Of a stretch of DNA of 64,000 nucleotides, positions 36,400-47,834 are shown piece after piece (position 1 is the first letter of the stretch; every line of letters starts with the position of its first letter). A program made the translations under genes and the position numbers. The DNA is from Himantopus leucocephalus. Its lineage: Eukaryota > Chordata > Aves > Charadriiformes > Recurvirostridae. The notes beneath the pieces were generated by a model that ran no database searches, was not told the DNA's origin, and saw only the letters and a program-made list of their open reading frames with translations. The stretch is taken from contig RSEF01000031.1 in the NCBI GenBank assembly GCA_003993805.1, positions 23,775,616 through 23,839,615 on the forward strand, given 5' to 3'.

Positions 36400-37875
36400 G
36401 AAATTAGTAACAGTGTATTCATTGCTGGGTTTGAATGGTTTATAGTGAATAATATAAGAAGTCACAGAATGAATTATGAGAATAAAAGAAATAATGAACA
36501 GCCACGCATTCAGCACCTTGAATGAGACCCAGTTCCTGTAGAAATAAGTATGTTATCTTGTAATTAATATCTATCATAACGTATTCCTATAAAGGAGGCA
36601 GATTGAGGAACCCTTTGTTGTCACCTTTTCAGTCATGATCATATGGCTTGAACATGCTTGTGACATAAGGGGCTTTGGACTGGGAAATTCTGAGATACGC
36701 TTTTCTAATTTTTTACACTTCATAATAATGTCAACAACAAGAATGTAGAATAGCTGCTTATATGTGTCCAACGGTTTCATACACAGTTAGAATGAGATAT
36801 GCTGCAGCTTTGTTTCTTTTCAAGTCTTTTTCGGTGTAACAACAGTAGTTAAACCCCTGTATTTCCCCTTTTGCTACAGCAGGGCCACGTCTGCACAGCC
36901 TGTTCAAAGCCCAGGCTCTCCCAGCGCTTTGGCATCCCAGGTCCCTGTGCAGCGCCCCTTCCTAAAGCCTTGTCACTGGTGGGGAAAAAATGCAGCTGTC
37001 CCAAATATGAGTTCCCCAAAGTGAGCAAGATAGCTGCGACGTTGCCTGTGGGCTCAGGGTCCTGTGAAGCAGTCATTCTTACAGACTTACCCATGGTAGT
37101 CATAGGGCTCATTGACACGTCTGAGTGCAATTTTTGGAAATAGCTTCCCGTTGATATAGCAGTAGTCAAAAGCCAAATCAGGGAAGAGGTCTGTGCTTCT
37201 CAGAGGTCTGAACAGTCAGCTGTGAGGAGAGTGCTGAGGCCCAACTGTAGCTGGTTTACCATATGTGGTCTTAGAGAAGGGGAAGACAAAATGGCACTTC
37301 TAGCCCTGGGCACTGAATTGCCTCCATTCAATTAGCTAGTTGAATTTCCTATGCTCCTGTTGTAGTCAGCGTTGGAAGAGTAGCAGAAGCTCATGTTGAC
37401 TGATATGAACATGTCTCTGAACTTCTGCAATTTACGTAACGAGCTGGTGGGGTTTTCTTCAAATGGTCTTGTTTTCTCACAGTATTGAAAACCAGATCAT
37501 GCCTTCTCTTCAGTTTTGGAGGTGAACATTTCTTTAAAAGAAGGTTAATCCTTGAACATCTTTGCAGCTGCCTGATAGTGCCACCTCAAAGGAAGAAAAT
37601 TCTTATGTGGCCAGTCTAACTGGATTGTCTGAACTTGCAGGTTATTTCCAGAACAGGTGAAACATATTACAAGTTTCTGGGCAAAAACTTCTGGGGTAGA
37701 AACAAACAATAAGCCAATTGTGGGTTTTGTCTAAGATTGCCTGCTGGTGGGTTTTGCTAGTTTTCTCTGTTCCTTGTTCCACCATCTCTTCCACTCTTCC
37801 TCTCAAGGTCCATTTACTGATATAAGAGGTAGAGCAACTTCACCACAAGAAATGCAGGAATAATTTCATTTGACA
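36400..37875. other. Gene-free sequence
   Basis: No exon is recognised. Opposed frames at 36849-37169 (minus) and 36871-37143 (plus) lie in a GC-richer patch and have no domain. The patch might be a decayed repeat. Confidence 0.45.
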
Positions 37876-37879
37876 TATA

Positions 37880-37990
37880 AAATGGATTGATTTTCAGAAA
37901 GTGCTGAACATCTATCCTTTTAAATTTGGGCTCCTTCCAAATGTTAAGTAGCCAGAATTACCAGTCGCTTTGAAAAATTAGGCTTAAAAT
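37880..37990. repeat. Old interspersed repeat fragment
   Basis: GATTGATTTTCAGAAAGTGC, TGAACATCTATCC, and TACCAGTCGCTTTGAAAAAT followed by TAGGC recall a sauropsid repeat with GATTTTCAGAAAGTGCTGAG, then ACTAGTCACTTTTGAAAATC and TTGGCC. The middle part is diverged. Confidence 0.5.
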
Positions 37991-38584
37991 ACTAGTATCA
38001 TTAAGGCTATGGCAGATGAGTAATCCAACTGCGATTTTTTAAACACTGGACATAAACTAATACAAATGTAGCAAAGTGTCTTCAGAATGCAGATAAATCA
38101 TTTTGCAATATGCTATGTGTCTGCTTTCAGGTATGTGAGAGCACGTTGTTGTTTATCCTGTCAACTTCGGTAATGTTCATATTAAAGGATGTCCAGTTGC
38201 TTCTTTTGCATGATAAATCCCTAAAAATATAAGAAGATATGAGTCAATGTAATCTTGCCCTAGGAATATGAACAGTGACATCATTACATATAGGAAAAAG
38301 TAGTTCTTCCTGAACTGGAAAATAAGATGTGGCACATGGTGGTACCTGGCATAAAGAAGGAGATAAAGAACATGTAGTGCAACCAGCCCCTAACAGGGCC
38401 AAATCTTATCAATGAAATGATATATCATTTAACATCAGTCTAGTAAGGAGTATAAAGAGAACAATGAAGCATAAAAATATTTTTGCCTTCATTGCTATGT
38501 TTTCTAGAGTGCCACTTGGAGGAGAAGGTGCAAAATATATTTTGGATCAAAGGAAATGGGTACTAAAATTGAATTTGGTAGCAG

Positions 38585-38675
38585 TTCAGGCCTCCAGCAT
38601 GGCACACCGACTACGGGAATACTGTGTTCAGTTTCAGACACCTGACAAAAGGCTATGTAGTGAAGGGCAAAGTAC
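38585..38675 (+). mobile_element. Possible old CR1 fragment
   Basis: GGCACACCGACTACGGGAAT, ACTGTGTTCAGTTTCAGACA and CCTGACAAAAGG translate to GEYCVQFQTPDKR, close to the CR1 ORF2 C-terminal block LEYCVQFWAP. The surrounding sequence is too diverged to trace further. Short match, so only moderately sure. Confidence 0.45.
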
Positions 38676-40455
38676 AGCATAGAACAAGAAAAATCCCACA
38701 CATTTCTTAATTATTTGAAAGAGGATTTCTGGCAAAAAAGGAACACCTTGAAGTATATACAGTTCTTGGGTGATTAATGATTTTAGAACTGTTTGAGTTA
38801 GACTTGAGTTAAAGAAGGAGGAATACCAATCTAAAATGAGAGTCTTTCAAGGACCTCGTGTTACATGGGGAGTAAATGATATGCATTGAATAATACGGAT
38901 GTAACTTAACAACTGCAGAGTGGTGTAGAACAGTGGTAGGACTGTAGAACAACTGTATCAATAGCTGGAGAGGTACTAGAAAGTTGCTGCACTGACTTTT
39001 GAATTTTTTATATTAGCCAATTTGTTGTGTTTTTATGATCTCTTTACTTTTTCAGAAATCGTATGTTGAATAAAGTGATCTTCCTTAAACAGAGTACAAT
39101 CAGTTTTTAGGTGAGGAGAAAGGGGCTGTATGGTGCCACTGCTAATCCAAAGAATACTTTGATAGCAGCTGATTATTCACCTCTTGTTCTCTGAGTAGGC
39201 CAATCATTAAAAAAAAAGTTTTCACATTTTAGTTTCACTGGTTACAGACCTAATGCCCCTCTCTTGGGTCACATAATGAGAATTAGAGGCATATTTCTTA
39301 CCGCAGTGTTGAGAGACCATTTTCTGGCAGCTAATTAATGCTCCATCCTTACCTAGACTCAAAGGAATTTCAGTCTTCTTATTACTTAAAGAATTTTTTT
39401 TTTTTAATGAGGGAAGCCTTTTTCAGGGGAAAGTTATATCCTTGATATTTTAGATATTATTGTTTCTTCTAGCAGTATTTCAGAATTCTTCAGAATCCAA
39501 AGAAGCTTATTTATGATGTAAAATATTTTTAATTACATTTCTGAATCTCTATCATTCTTCTAATTCTTTAAACCAAAATACACAGCAATATTTTTGTTGT
39601 GCTTTTCAGACAATCACTTTTATTTAAGCAGCAGCAGGCCAGTTGATGTAAAAAAAAAAAAAGAGGAAAAAAGGAAAAATCTGCATAACACTAGAAAGAG
39701 TCTGAATTAGTTGAGTTGGAGAATAGAATAGAGTTAGATAAAACTGTGTGTGACCCTTTATATAAAACTCAAGCGACGTCAGTAGGCCCTGGGAGGAGGA
39801 TAATTGTTAATTTTAGTTGAGCTGGTTTTATTAAATCATACAGATTTTTTTTCACCTCAGACTGAAATAGTTGCTCTCTCTTTGTGTTTGCCTTTTGGGG
39901 ATGGGGAGAAAAAAGGCATGCCAAAGCATAGTAATGGACTACAGAGGCAGTACAGAGCAGAGTTTGCTTCCACATGCTTTATGTCTCTTTTGATCCACTT
40001 GTTTATGAGAACATGCTCACAAAGCAAAAAAATGTTGGGCTAGAGAAATCTATGGCGTTGGAGTGAAAAACACCCACGGAGAGACCTTGAATGGCTTGCA
40101 AAGGGATAGTGGAGTAGCAGGAACTCTAAGGGCCAAAATTTGAGAAAGGCAGAGTCTCCTGGCCTGGAAGAAGTCCCGAATTCAGCAGTGTCTCTGAGCT
40201 CATGCTTTTTTGGAAGTAGGGTGGTCTCAATCCAGTGATAAGCACCACCTTTCCTCTTGGCAAGGTACTATCAAAGTGTCTCACTGAGTTTACATCAATG
40301 TGTTTCTCATTTGGGAAAGAAAAATATGGTTTGGTACGCTACCTGTGACTGTTGCCATTTTCTCAATGAGGGAACTCAGTCCTTCAGTGCCTTTTTATGA
40401 AGATAAGGCTCTAACCGTCAAGTTCTTCAAGGCCTTTTGATAACACTGCTCTCTT
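38676..40455. other. Gene-free sequence
   Basis: AT-rich, with A- and T-runs (39395-39405, 39649-39661) and small frames under 80 codons. Possible further CR1 decay just after 38676 could not be verified. Confidence 0.5.
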
Positions 40456-40457
40456 TT

Positions 40458-40550
40458 CAGGCAACTGATGTCACCTGAGCAGGGTACTTGCACCAGATGA
40501 CCTCTAGAGGTCCCTTCCAACCTCAACCATTGGTTTGTGTGATTCTGTGG
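40458..40550 (+). mobile_element. CR1 LINE 3' terminus
   Basis: CACCAGATGACCTCTAGAGG, TCCCTTCCAACCTCAACCAT and the terminal GTGATTCTGTGG are the diagnostic 3' UTR and start of the ATTCTRTG tail of CR1. Only the last ~90 bp is present, as usual for 5'-truncated CR1 insertions. The tail has one recognisable unit. Confidence 0.85.
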
Positions 40551-40734
40551 TTGTGAAAATGGCAACAACTGTGGCAGCACACCCTCACTAAGGGATGCAG
40601 ATGTGCGAATCAGGGCCCATGAGTGCGGATCTAGGTCTCGACAATAGCGCATTTTATGTCTTTGGGAAAGCCATTTTGCACCTTTATCGATTTAATCGTA
40701 TCAACAATCATGGATATTTTTACAGGACTTGCCC

Positions 40735-40825
40735 CACCACTCTGTTGTGTGGATTAATTAGCTAATATTTCTTCAGTGATTTGCATATGTAAATGCTATA
40801 TAAATGCTAAATAGTTATTAACTCT
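40735..40825 (+). repeat. Sauropsid tRNA-SINE (MIR-like), copy D (3' part)
   Basis: TGTTGTGTGGATTAATTAGC, TAATATTTCTTCAGTGATTTG, AAATGCTATATAAATGC and TAAATAGTTATTA match the family tail (GTTGTGAGGATTAATTAG, GCGCTATATAAATGC, TAAGTATTATTA). Downstream GAGAGGCTTTGCCCAAGG at 40891-40908 may be a separate SINE remnant. Confidence 0.7.
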
Positions 40826-41559
40826 GCAACTTGCTGCTAGTGCTCGCATCACCATGGTAAGCACCACTTTCTTTCCCAGTGTATAAAGGCTGAGAGGCTT
40901 TGCCCAAGGATAGACCTTGCCACCACCGCAAAGCAGCAACTGATAGTCTTCAGTGTTGTTTTCAGTACTCTTCAGAGGGTTTGCATCAAATTATTCTTAA
41001 AGAAGAAAATCCTGTGTAACACCAACATTTTATCTAAAATTTACAGTAAACTTTTTAAATCTGATCTCTGCTTTCCAAATAGGAAGGATTTTCTTCCTGT
41101 ATTCTTATTTTCCGGTTCATCAGTATAACAGAATATGTAAAATGGCATACCATGTTTTGTGCTATTCTTTTTTTTTTACAATAACTGTGGAATCCACCTT
41201 GTGGTATTGTCAGCATACCATCCGTGTGATGCCTGAACCATCTTCTCAGTTATGGGTTATCTGAAGTGGTGCACACAGCTCCAACTTACCTGGTTTTCCC
41301 TATCAGTCACTGTGAAAACATGCAGCTTAGAAACAACAGATCTCTAAAACTTGCACCATTTAGAAGGGAAAGACCTGGGTGAAAACAAATGGTTTATGTT
41401 TTCAGCCAGGAATAAATAAGCCATGGACTATGGCTCTCTCATCTACGAGTGAGTTTTATTAAAGAGTTAGAGCAAGCTCTAGTTTACAAGATATTCAGAA
41501 CCATATGTATGCATTAATTAAAGGAATGTGGAGGAGGAGGAGGGGATCTGAGAAAATAA

Positions 41560-41745
41560 CAAAGCAGCAGTGTATGCGTGCAATGATTTTTCATTCTGTT
41601 TCGCTTCAGCTCTGCCCCTGCAACAGAGGATCTAATCAATCTGCCGGCTATTAAGTTTGTTAATTGATAATGCATACTAATTAGGCTGTGCGCAGTTACT
41701 TAAGAGACTTTGCTAAGGTGATTGTAGGCACAAGTCCAAATGGAG
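41560..41745. promoter_or_regulatory. Candidate conserved non-coding element
   Basis: Dense homeodomain-type cores: GATCTAATCAATC, GCCGGCTATTAAG, TTTGTTAATTGATAATGC, ATACTAATTAGGCTGTGCGC and GTTACTTAAGAG. Four or more CpGs are retained. No repeat or frame. One of the better enhancer-like blocks. Confidence 0.4.
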
Positions 41746-41749
41746 TTTA

Positions 41750-43725
41750 AAGTATTCTGTGTGAGGTTAAAACCCATCAACCAGAATAGATGGATTTTAT
41801 ATTATAACAGAAGGCACAACATACCCATAAGTATTTAATGTATTGCACGGTTATCCATTGTTACATATCCTAAGTCTACCAAACAATTAAAAATATAAAA
41901 ATAGCCTCTAAAAATGTAACTAAATAAGGTATGTGTATGAATATGTGGAGCTATTAGAGATGGAGGCAAACTGCAATTTGGTCTTAAAATAAATATTTAT
42001 ATTAATTTTCACACTTATGTCTAGGAACAATAGTATGTAGCTGTGCTGCAAGGGAGGAGCGAGCATAATGAGAACGCAGCCTAATCTAGCTTTATGAACA
42101 CTTTGACAATAAACCACATAAAAATGACATGCCTTTCTGCCCCCATCCAATAGGGCAATAAACCAGTAGTAGCAGAGTAGCATCAAAAGCATGTCAACTA
42201 GCTATTTGTAATATATAGATAAAATCTGAGCTATTACTTCTATAGTTGCTATATTATTATAAACCTAAGAGTTTCCTTTCCATTTCTAGTGGCTCTGTCT
42301 GTGGTACAATTTGAGGTGCTCCTGACCTTAAGGAAGTAATTTCTTATGTATTAATATTCTTGCTCTTTTTTCCCCTCTTCTTCTTTTCTATGCATCATAT
42401 AAAATGAAAGTTCTTCGCAATATAAATTTGGAGTTGGCAGGCGCTAGTGATAGAGGTAGTGGGCATTTAATTAGTGAATGAATTGTATTCTTATGGTGTG
42501 ACCATTGGACCTAAAATCCAAGCTGTAGTGCTTTATTTTAACTATATGAAAATGCCGGGTGCCACAATTTAGTATGCAGAAAACTATTTTTAAGCACTGA
42601 GTGGTTAGAAACCAAAAGAAAAAAAACAGCTAGAGGGAGAGCCGATTTCATGTCTCACAGCCTTGTTGAAGAAAATTCCTTGCAATGAGATATGTCATAT
42701 TGAAGGAAGAATTATTCCAGTGAAGAGTTTTCATTATCTGCATGTAGTTGACAGATACATTTGGGTTGATAGCATGTATGTACCAATATAAATGTTTTGG
42801 TACCCACAAAGTTGTACAACAGTAAGAGTGTAGCATATGTTACAATTAACTGTTTTGTGTGTTTAGGTTATGTATATATGATGTTGAGGATTATGAGAAA
42901 ATTGCTTTCTATTTGTTTCATAACAATCAGTGGCTTGATTTTGTGTGTAGTACAAATGTGGAGAGACATAAGGACGTTCAACTAAGTGGCTGAGCTGTGA
43001 TCCGAAGGGGCCATGCACAAATAAATGAAAAGGTGATGTTCACCAGGTTGCAGGAGAAACCTGATGAGCCTCGTTTTAAGAAAAAAAATACCTGTCAATA
43101 GGCTTTGTGACATTAGCAATGCAGCATTCTCACTGAGAGATACAAGCACAACTTTTTACAAAGTTTTTTGAAGTTTTCTTCCTCTGAGGGTTCTGTAGGA
43201 GCTGTAATACCTCCTATCTCTTTCAGTGCTTTGCTTAACAGTCTGTAATGAATGAATAAATAAGACGAGATGAGTTTAAAAGGCAATCAAAGTAGCGGGG
43301 AATTGTTGGCATGAAAGAGTGATTCTCACTAGACTTTTCTACATCTCAAGGAGGATACAAGGAAGATGATGATTTTACAAGATTTTGATAGCAGAACTGT
43401 GGAAATTCTTGCAAATCTGACACTGGAGACAACAGGGTCTGGATTTGCCCCTCCCAACACAGACACTTTTCTGAGGCACTTGTCACCGTAGGGCCTCCTT
43501 CTCCTTCATGGGGAAAGATGGGCACAGCCAGATAGTAGTTCTGACCACCCAAGATCAGAATTGCCCTCTGGAGACTCCTGTTGCTCTATGGACCTCAGGA
43601 CATTCCTGGGGAGGGTGAGGTTCCTAATGCGCTGAAACGTGTCTGAGGTGTCTACAGGAAGGTGGGGTGGATCCAGATTAACCACTTTTGCCTGTTTCCA
43701 AAGAGCAAGATGTTTCAGGGGCAAT
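41750..43725. other. Gene-free sequence
   Basis: No exon is recognised. 43345-43690 is GC-richer than the rest and has two antisense frames of 68-72 codons. It may be a decayed mobile element that I cannot assign. Confidence 0.45.
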
Positions 43726-43728
43726 AGC

Positions 43729-43729
<1 letters not shown>

Positions 43730-43774
<45 letters not shown>
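43730..43774. repeat. (CTAT)n / (GATA)n microsatellite
   Basis: About 11 perfect copies of the tetranucleotide CTAT, i.e. GATA on the minus strand. It is uninterrupted, hence probably length-polymorphic. Confidence 0.97.
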
Positions 43775-44680
43775 AATAGTACAAATATAAAAGAAGTTAC
43801 ACCACTGGTCACTGCTTGTATGGTGACCTCTCATGTCAGGAACAAATATATGTTCTGAAGAAGGCTATCTTACACCAGCAATAAGCTGATCACTGGTAAT
43901 TATGAAAGAAGCTAGATTAATAACTTTATTGATTAGCTCTGAAGGGGAGCTTAGAGCGAGGTACAGCACGGGCTCTTATATTTTGATGTGTGGCTGAAAC
44001 ACTAAGGAGAGTTCACGTAGCCATTGAACAGTCTATTTTAAAGGCTGCCCTCTGAACGAAATAAAAGGACAGAGCAGGCTAAATCATGCTACGCCTGTTC
44101 AAGAGACCTGCCTGTTCCAGGAATATTGCACCTGCATTATTGAAGAGGGTTCTGCTGTGACGTTTCTCTTTAGTGCACATCAGTGAGATTTTAGCCCATA
44201 ATGTCAACTAAAACGAAGTGAATAGTAGGAAAAATGTTCCACGAATATTTGCTCAAAGTGGAAAGTGGATTTCAATTAGACCATGTTTGCAATGCTTTCA
44301 CGTTTGCTTTCCAGGAACACTTGAGTGCTCAAGCTTTATTAGTATGAATAACTCATGAAAAAGTGAATGCAAGCTCAAATATTCACCAAAAGCAGATTTT
44401 GAAGAGAAAATTCACTGGAGAAGTGTGTGACTAATTTTGAATAAGAAGTACTTCTGAGAATTTTACAATGTTACTATCTCTTTGTGGATGGTTTGCAAAG
44501 AGAAATAAAGGTAACATCTGCGAAATAATTTTCAGCAAATAAAATGTTCACTCAGCTCTAATGTAAAAAACCTCCCAGTGTCACTGTCATTTCTGTAAGG
44601 GTAATATTCATTGTTTCTGGTTTCTTATGAGATGAAATTCTTACCTTGTCACCTAGGGCATGCTTCATAGAGGTTCAAGA
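43775..44680. other. Gene-free sequence
   Basis: Unique AT-rich DNA with nothing recognised. 44200-44530 has repeated AATATTTGCTCAAA/AAATATTCACC words but no clear family. Confidence 0.45.
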
Positions 44681-44684
44681 ACCC

Positions 44685-44757
44685 AGGGCTCCCATGGACT
44701 TAAATAAAATTTGAGATTGCTTGGTACCCTCAGGACTGGATCCCTAATCACTAATTC
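44685..44757. repeat. Old palindromic repeat fragment
   Basis: CCAGGGCTCCCATGGACTTA and CCTCAGGACTGGATCCCTAA recall a repeat containing GAGCTCCCATTGACTTCAAT and ending CAGGATCAGGCCC. Confidence 0.45.
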
Positions 44758-44759
44758 TT

Positions 44760-46830
44760 GATAGTTTATATTTTCCTGCTGTAGTTATTACAGGTTACAC
44801 TTTCAGAAAATTGTTCCTACTCTCCCACTTGTGTCGTCTTAGAGATTTTTTTCTTGATGAGCTGGGTGAAATGTACAGCATTTAATTATGTTTTTCATTG
44901 TGCGTATTTTTTACTTCATGCACTTGCCTACTATATTCTATAAAACTGTATTTAAGATAAAAAAAGGCTGCAGGGAATTTGCTGGATTGTGGTGTCATAA
45001 CTCGGCATGGGTTGATGTTTTATTTCAGTGGGACTCCTTAGAGTTCAAGGGACTATTTAATATAAGCAAGAGTATCATCCTCTGATTTTAATTAGAATAC
45101 AAATCTTACAGCTAAGGACAGAGAATTTAGAAAGGAGAAGAGCTTCACAAAATAAGTAATATTAATTGTAATCCTAGACTACCAGGAATCCTTCCTACCA
45201 GGAACCAAACCATATCTGAAAATGAGTTTTCAGAATTCCCCCCTTTCCAGCTTGTCGACTGATTCCTTTTACTCTTTCACTTTCTTTCTGAGTCCTCCTG
45301 TCCTCATGAGGGGAGAATGAACATTATTGCCATCTCCTACTGCGATTTTTTATATAGATGGTAAGATAAGGGGCTTCTCATCTTCCTGTATGTTCCCCTG
45401 GCTATAAACAGAGCCAAAAGCAAAACAAAATAAAAAAAAAAAAAAAGAGAGGAAGAAATACTTTGTCTTTCACTTAATACAATACACAAAGAAAAATTAT
45501 TAACATTCAGCTTCGGGCTCCAGTATGAACTAAATTATGTGGACTTAAAAATGCAAAAATGAAGACGAATGAAACTCTCTCTTCCTTAGTGATCAAATAT
45601 AAAATAAACATTTGCCTAAAATGATTGCTATTGCTTAATATATTTTACAAGAAATAAGATACTCTGTTGTACCATTTCTCAGAATATGTAATGCTTTGTT
45701 TTTCTTCAGTACTATTTTGCTGATTTCTAAAATATTAAAATAGATCCTTTTTGTCTGTTCAACAGCAATTTCTTTATATAAACAAATGCTTCTAAATACT
45801 TTAAGAAAAGAGGTATTAAATTGGTTAAAACACAAACCATTAGTAAGCCTCACAGAAAAAATCTGCAAATGTGAAAACAAGAAGGGAAGAGTACAATGCA
45901 CATAGTAATTATTGCAATTCATCAAATCATAGCATATGTACTAGCATTGAAATTATATCACCCAAAGAGCAGACTTCTTACATACCCTGAAAAATTCTTT
46001 ACTTTGTTATAGTGTGATGTACCAATAACTCATTTTATCTCCATATGAAACAAATATGCATGATCTCTCTAAAGTCTGTGTCCTATTTCCTGTTGAATAT
46101 AGTTCATGTAATTCCTAGATAGACTCTTCCAAGGAGAAAATGAGAAAGCAACTATTCAGATCAGTATTTTAAAAGGTAATGGAAGTACTAAAACTCATAT
46201 TTTGTGATAAGATTTGATTAAAATATGTTCAAGTAAGCATGAAATAATAAATAAACTCCAGTCCTGAGACTTTCTGCATACAGCTGTCGCCCATTGAAGA
46301 CTCACTGATCGTCAGAGTAACATCTGGAATAAGCCATTCCTTAGGTACTAAGTGGGATCTCCTTTATCAAAGAATTATTAACTTTTGAGACCAGTGTCCA
46401 CCTAAAACTAAAAAAAAATTTACCTCTAATTTACATTTTCATGCTTGTCATCTTGTTCCTTTAAATGATGTTTGGAAAATGTCTTCTTCCAGTAAATATA
46501 CTAGTCTTCGTCCTTTCGATTTAAACAGGAATTCATCACTGATGTTAGCTTTACGAAAAAGGAGCAGAAGAAGTAAAAGCATACGCAGTAATTCTGGATA
46601 AGGTCACCCAGGTATACGAATTTTTTAACCAGACATGTGCCACACAATGTGTTTTATATGCTGAAGCGTAAGTCTCACAATTCCAGCTCCCAGATTGGGT
46701 GAACCAGAGAACTTCAATTCCCTTGTCTCTCACTTAAACCTGAAGTAAAATGGAATTGAAGACTTTGCTTTATATTCTGCTGTTCATTGATAGCTTCGGT
46801 TTACCTCTTGCTTTTATGATTTTGTATAGA
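44760..46830. other. Gene-free AT-rich sequence
   Basis: Nothing recognised. An A-run at 45431-45445 and a lysine/leucine-rich antisense frame of 96 codons (45635-45925) fit AT-rich chance sequence. Confidence 0.5.
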
Positions 46831-46831
46831 A

Positions 46832-46902
46832 AGTCATTGGCTTCAGTAGGGTTTCTCTTGATTTATACCAGTATAAGTAAAAACTCATATTGGCTCTTTT
46901 CT
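46832..46902. repeat. Old palindromic repeat arm
   Basis: CATTGGCTTCAGTAGGGTTT, CTCTTGATTTATACCAGTAT and AAGTAAAAACTCATATTGGC match the sauropsid repeat arm reading TTGACTTCAGTGGGGTTACT, CTGATTTACACCAGTGTAA, GAGAATTTGGCC. This is the clearest member of the set here. Confidence 0.65.
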
Positions 46903-46904
46903 CT

Positions 46905-47590
46905 CACTGAAGATGTTGCCCATGAGATGTGTCAGAATAATGACTCAGGAAAATGAAGTCATAGACTAGACAAGGCTCCCAGAGAACGAGCGGCCTTGCA
47001 CACTTCACTGGTCCCTGCATCAGTGTGCGCCGATCCTGCCGTGACGAGGATTACCTGGGGAGGTGCCTGACATTCTCCATGCCCGCTCAATCTGTTCTGT
47101 GTGGCAATAGGGGTGATAACTGTGTTGTGGACATTTGTCCTCGAAGAGTACATTTCTCATACCAATAGGCTATTGACTTTCAGTAATTGCAAACTTAGGG
47201 AAGATTTTTATTGGTGTGCTGGAGATAAAAGATCTCGTGTCCCAATACCACAATCTTCTACAATGATTAAACTGCAACTGTGAAAGAGACAAATTTGGTC
47301 CCCTTTTCTCACCTATCTGAACAGAGTATTGGTATCTGCCTACATAATCAAAGAAACAGCATATAGAGATTTATTTCACAGTGGGACTTGTGCCACAAAA
47401 CTGTAAGGCAGTTTGTTAATGATCATTTGTCAAGTTTTTTGTCATAACTGGATGCTAATAAGGGATATTAAGAATGAGGAAAAAGAATGTCTGATTAATA
47501 GCCTTACCTTTAAACACAATTATATAAAAAATTATTAAAACTTTATAGAGTCAATAGTTTAGAAAGATGAATTTGGCCAGTTATATTCCT
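46905..47590. other. Gene-free sequence
   Basis: A CpG-retaining patch lies at about 46985-47060 (GAACGAGCGGCC, GTGTGCGCCGATCC, GCCGTGACGAGG). It might be regulatory. No exon is recognised in opposed 60-64 codon frames here. Confidence 0.4.
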
Positions 47591-47599
47591 TGTTTAAAG

Positions 47600-47830
47600 T
47601 ATAACAAAGACACCTGGAATTATAACGTCCTTTGCACAGTGGATGTCATATTACGTTTTTTGGTGATTACGTCAATTTAGTATTTCACGTATTATTAATA
47701 ATTCCTCATTACATAAAATTATTACTAAACTGGCAATTAAGTGAATGTGAAGGATCCATATGCTGAAGTGTTTGTAACATTTCAATTATGAACTTCACAT
47801 CAGATGTCTTCCAGTGTACATCAATAACAT
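47600..47830. promoter_or_regulatory. Candidate conserved non-coding element
   Basis: Unique AT-rich block with ATAACGTCC, ATTACGTTTTTTGG, GATTACGTCAATTTAG (CRE-like TTACGTCA), CACGTATTATTAATAATTCC and GGCAATTAAGTG. CpGs occur mostly inside ACGT cores, giving four ACGT words within about 70 bp (47625-47690). Confidence 0.33.
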
Positions 47831-47834
47831 TAAT

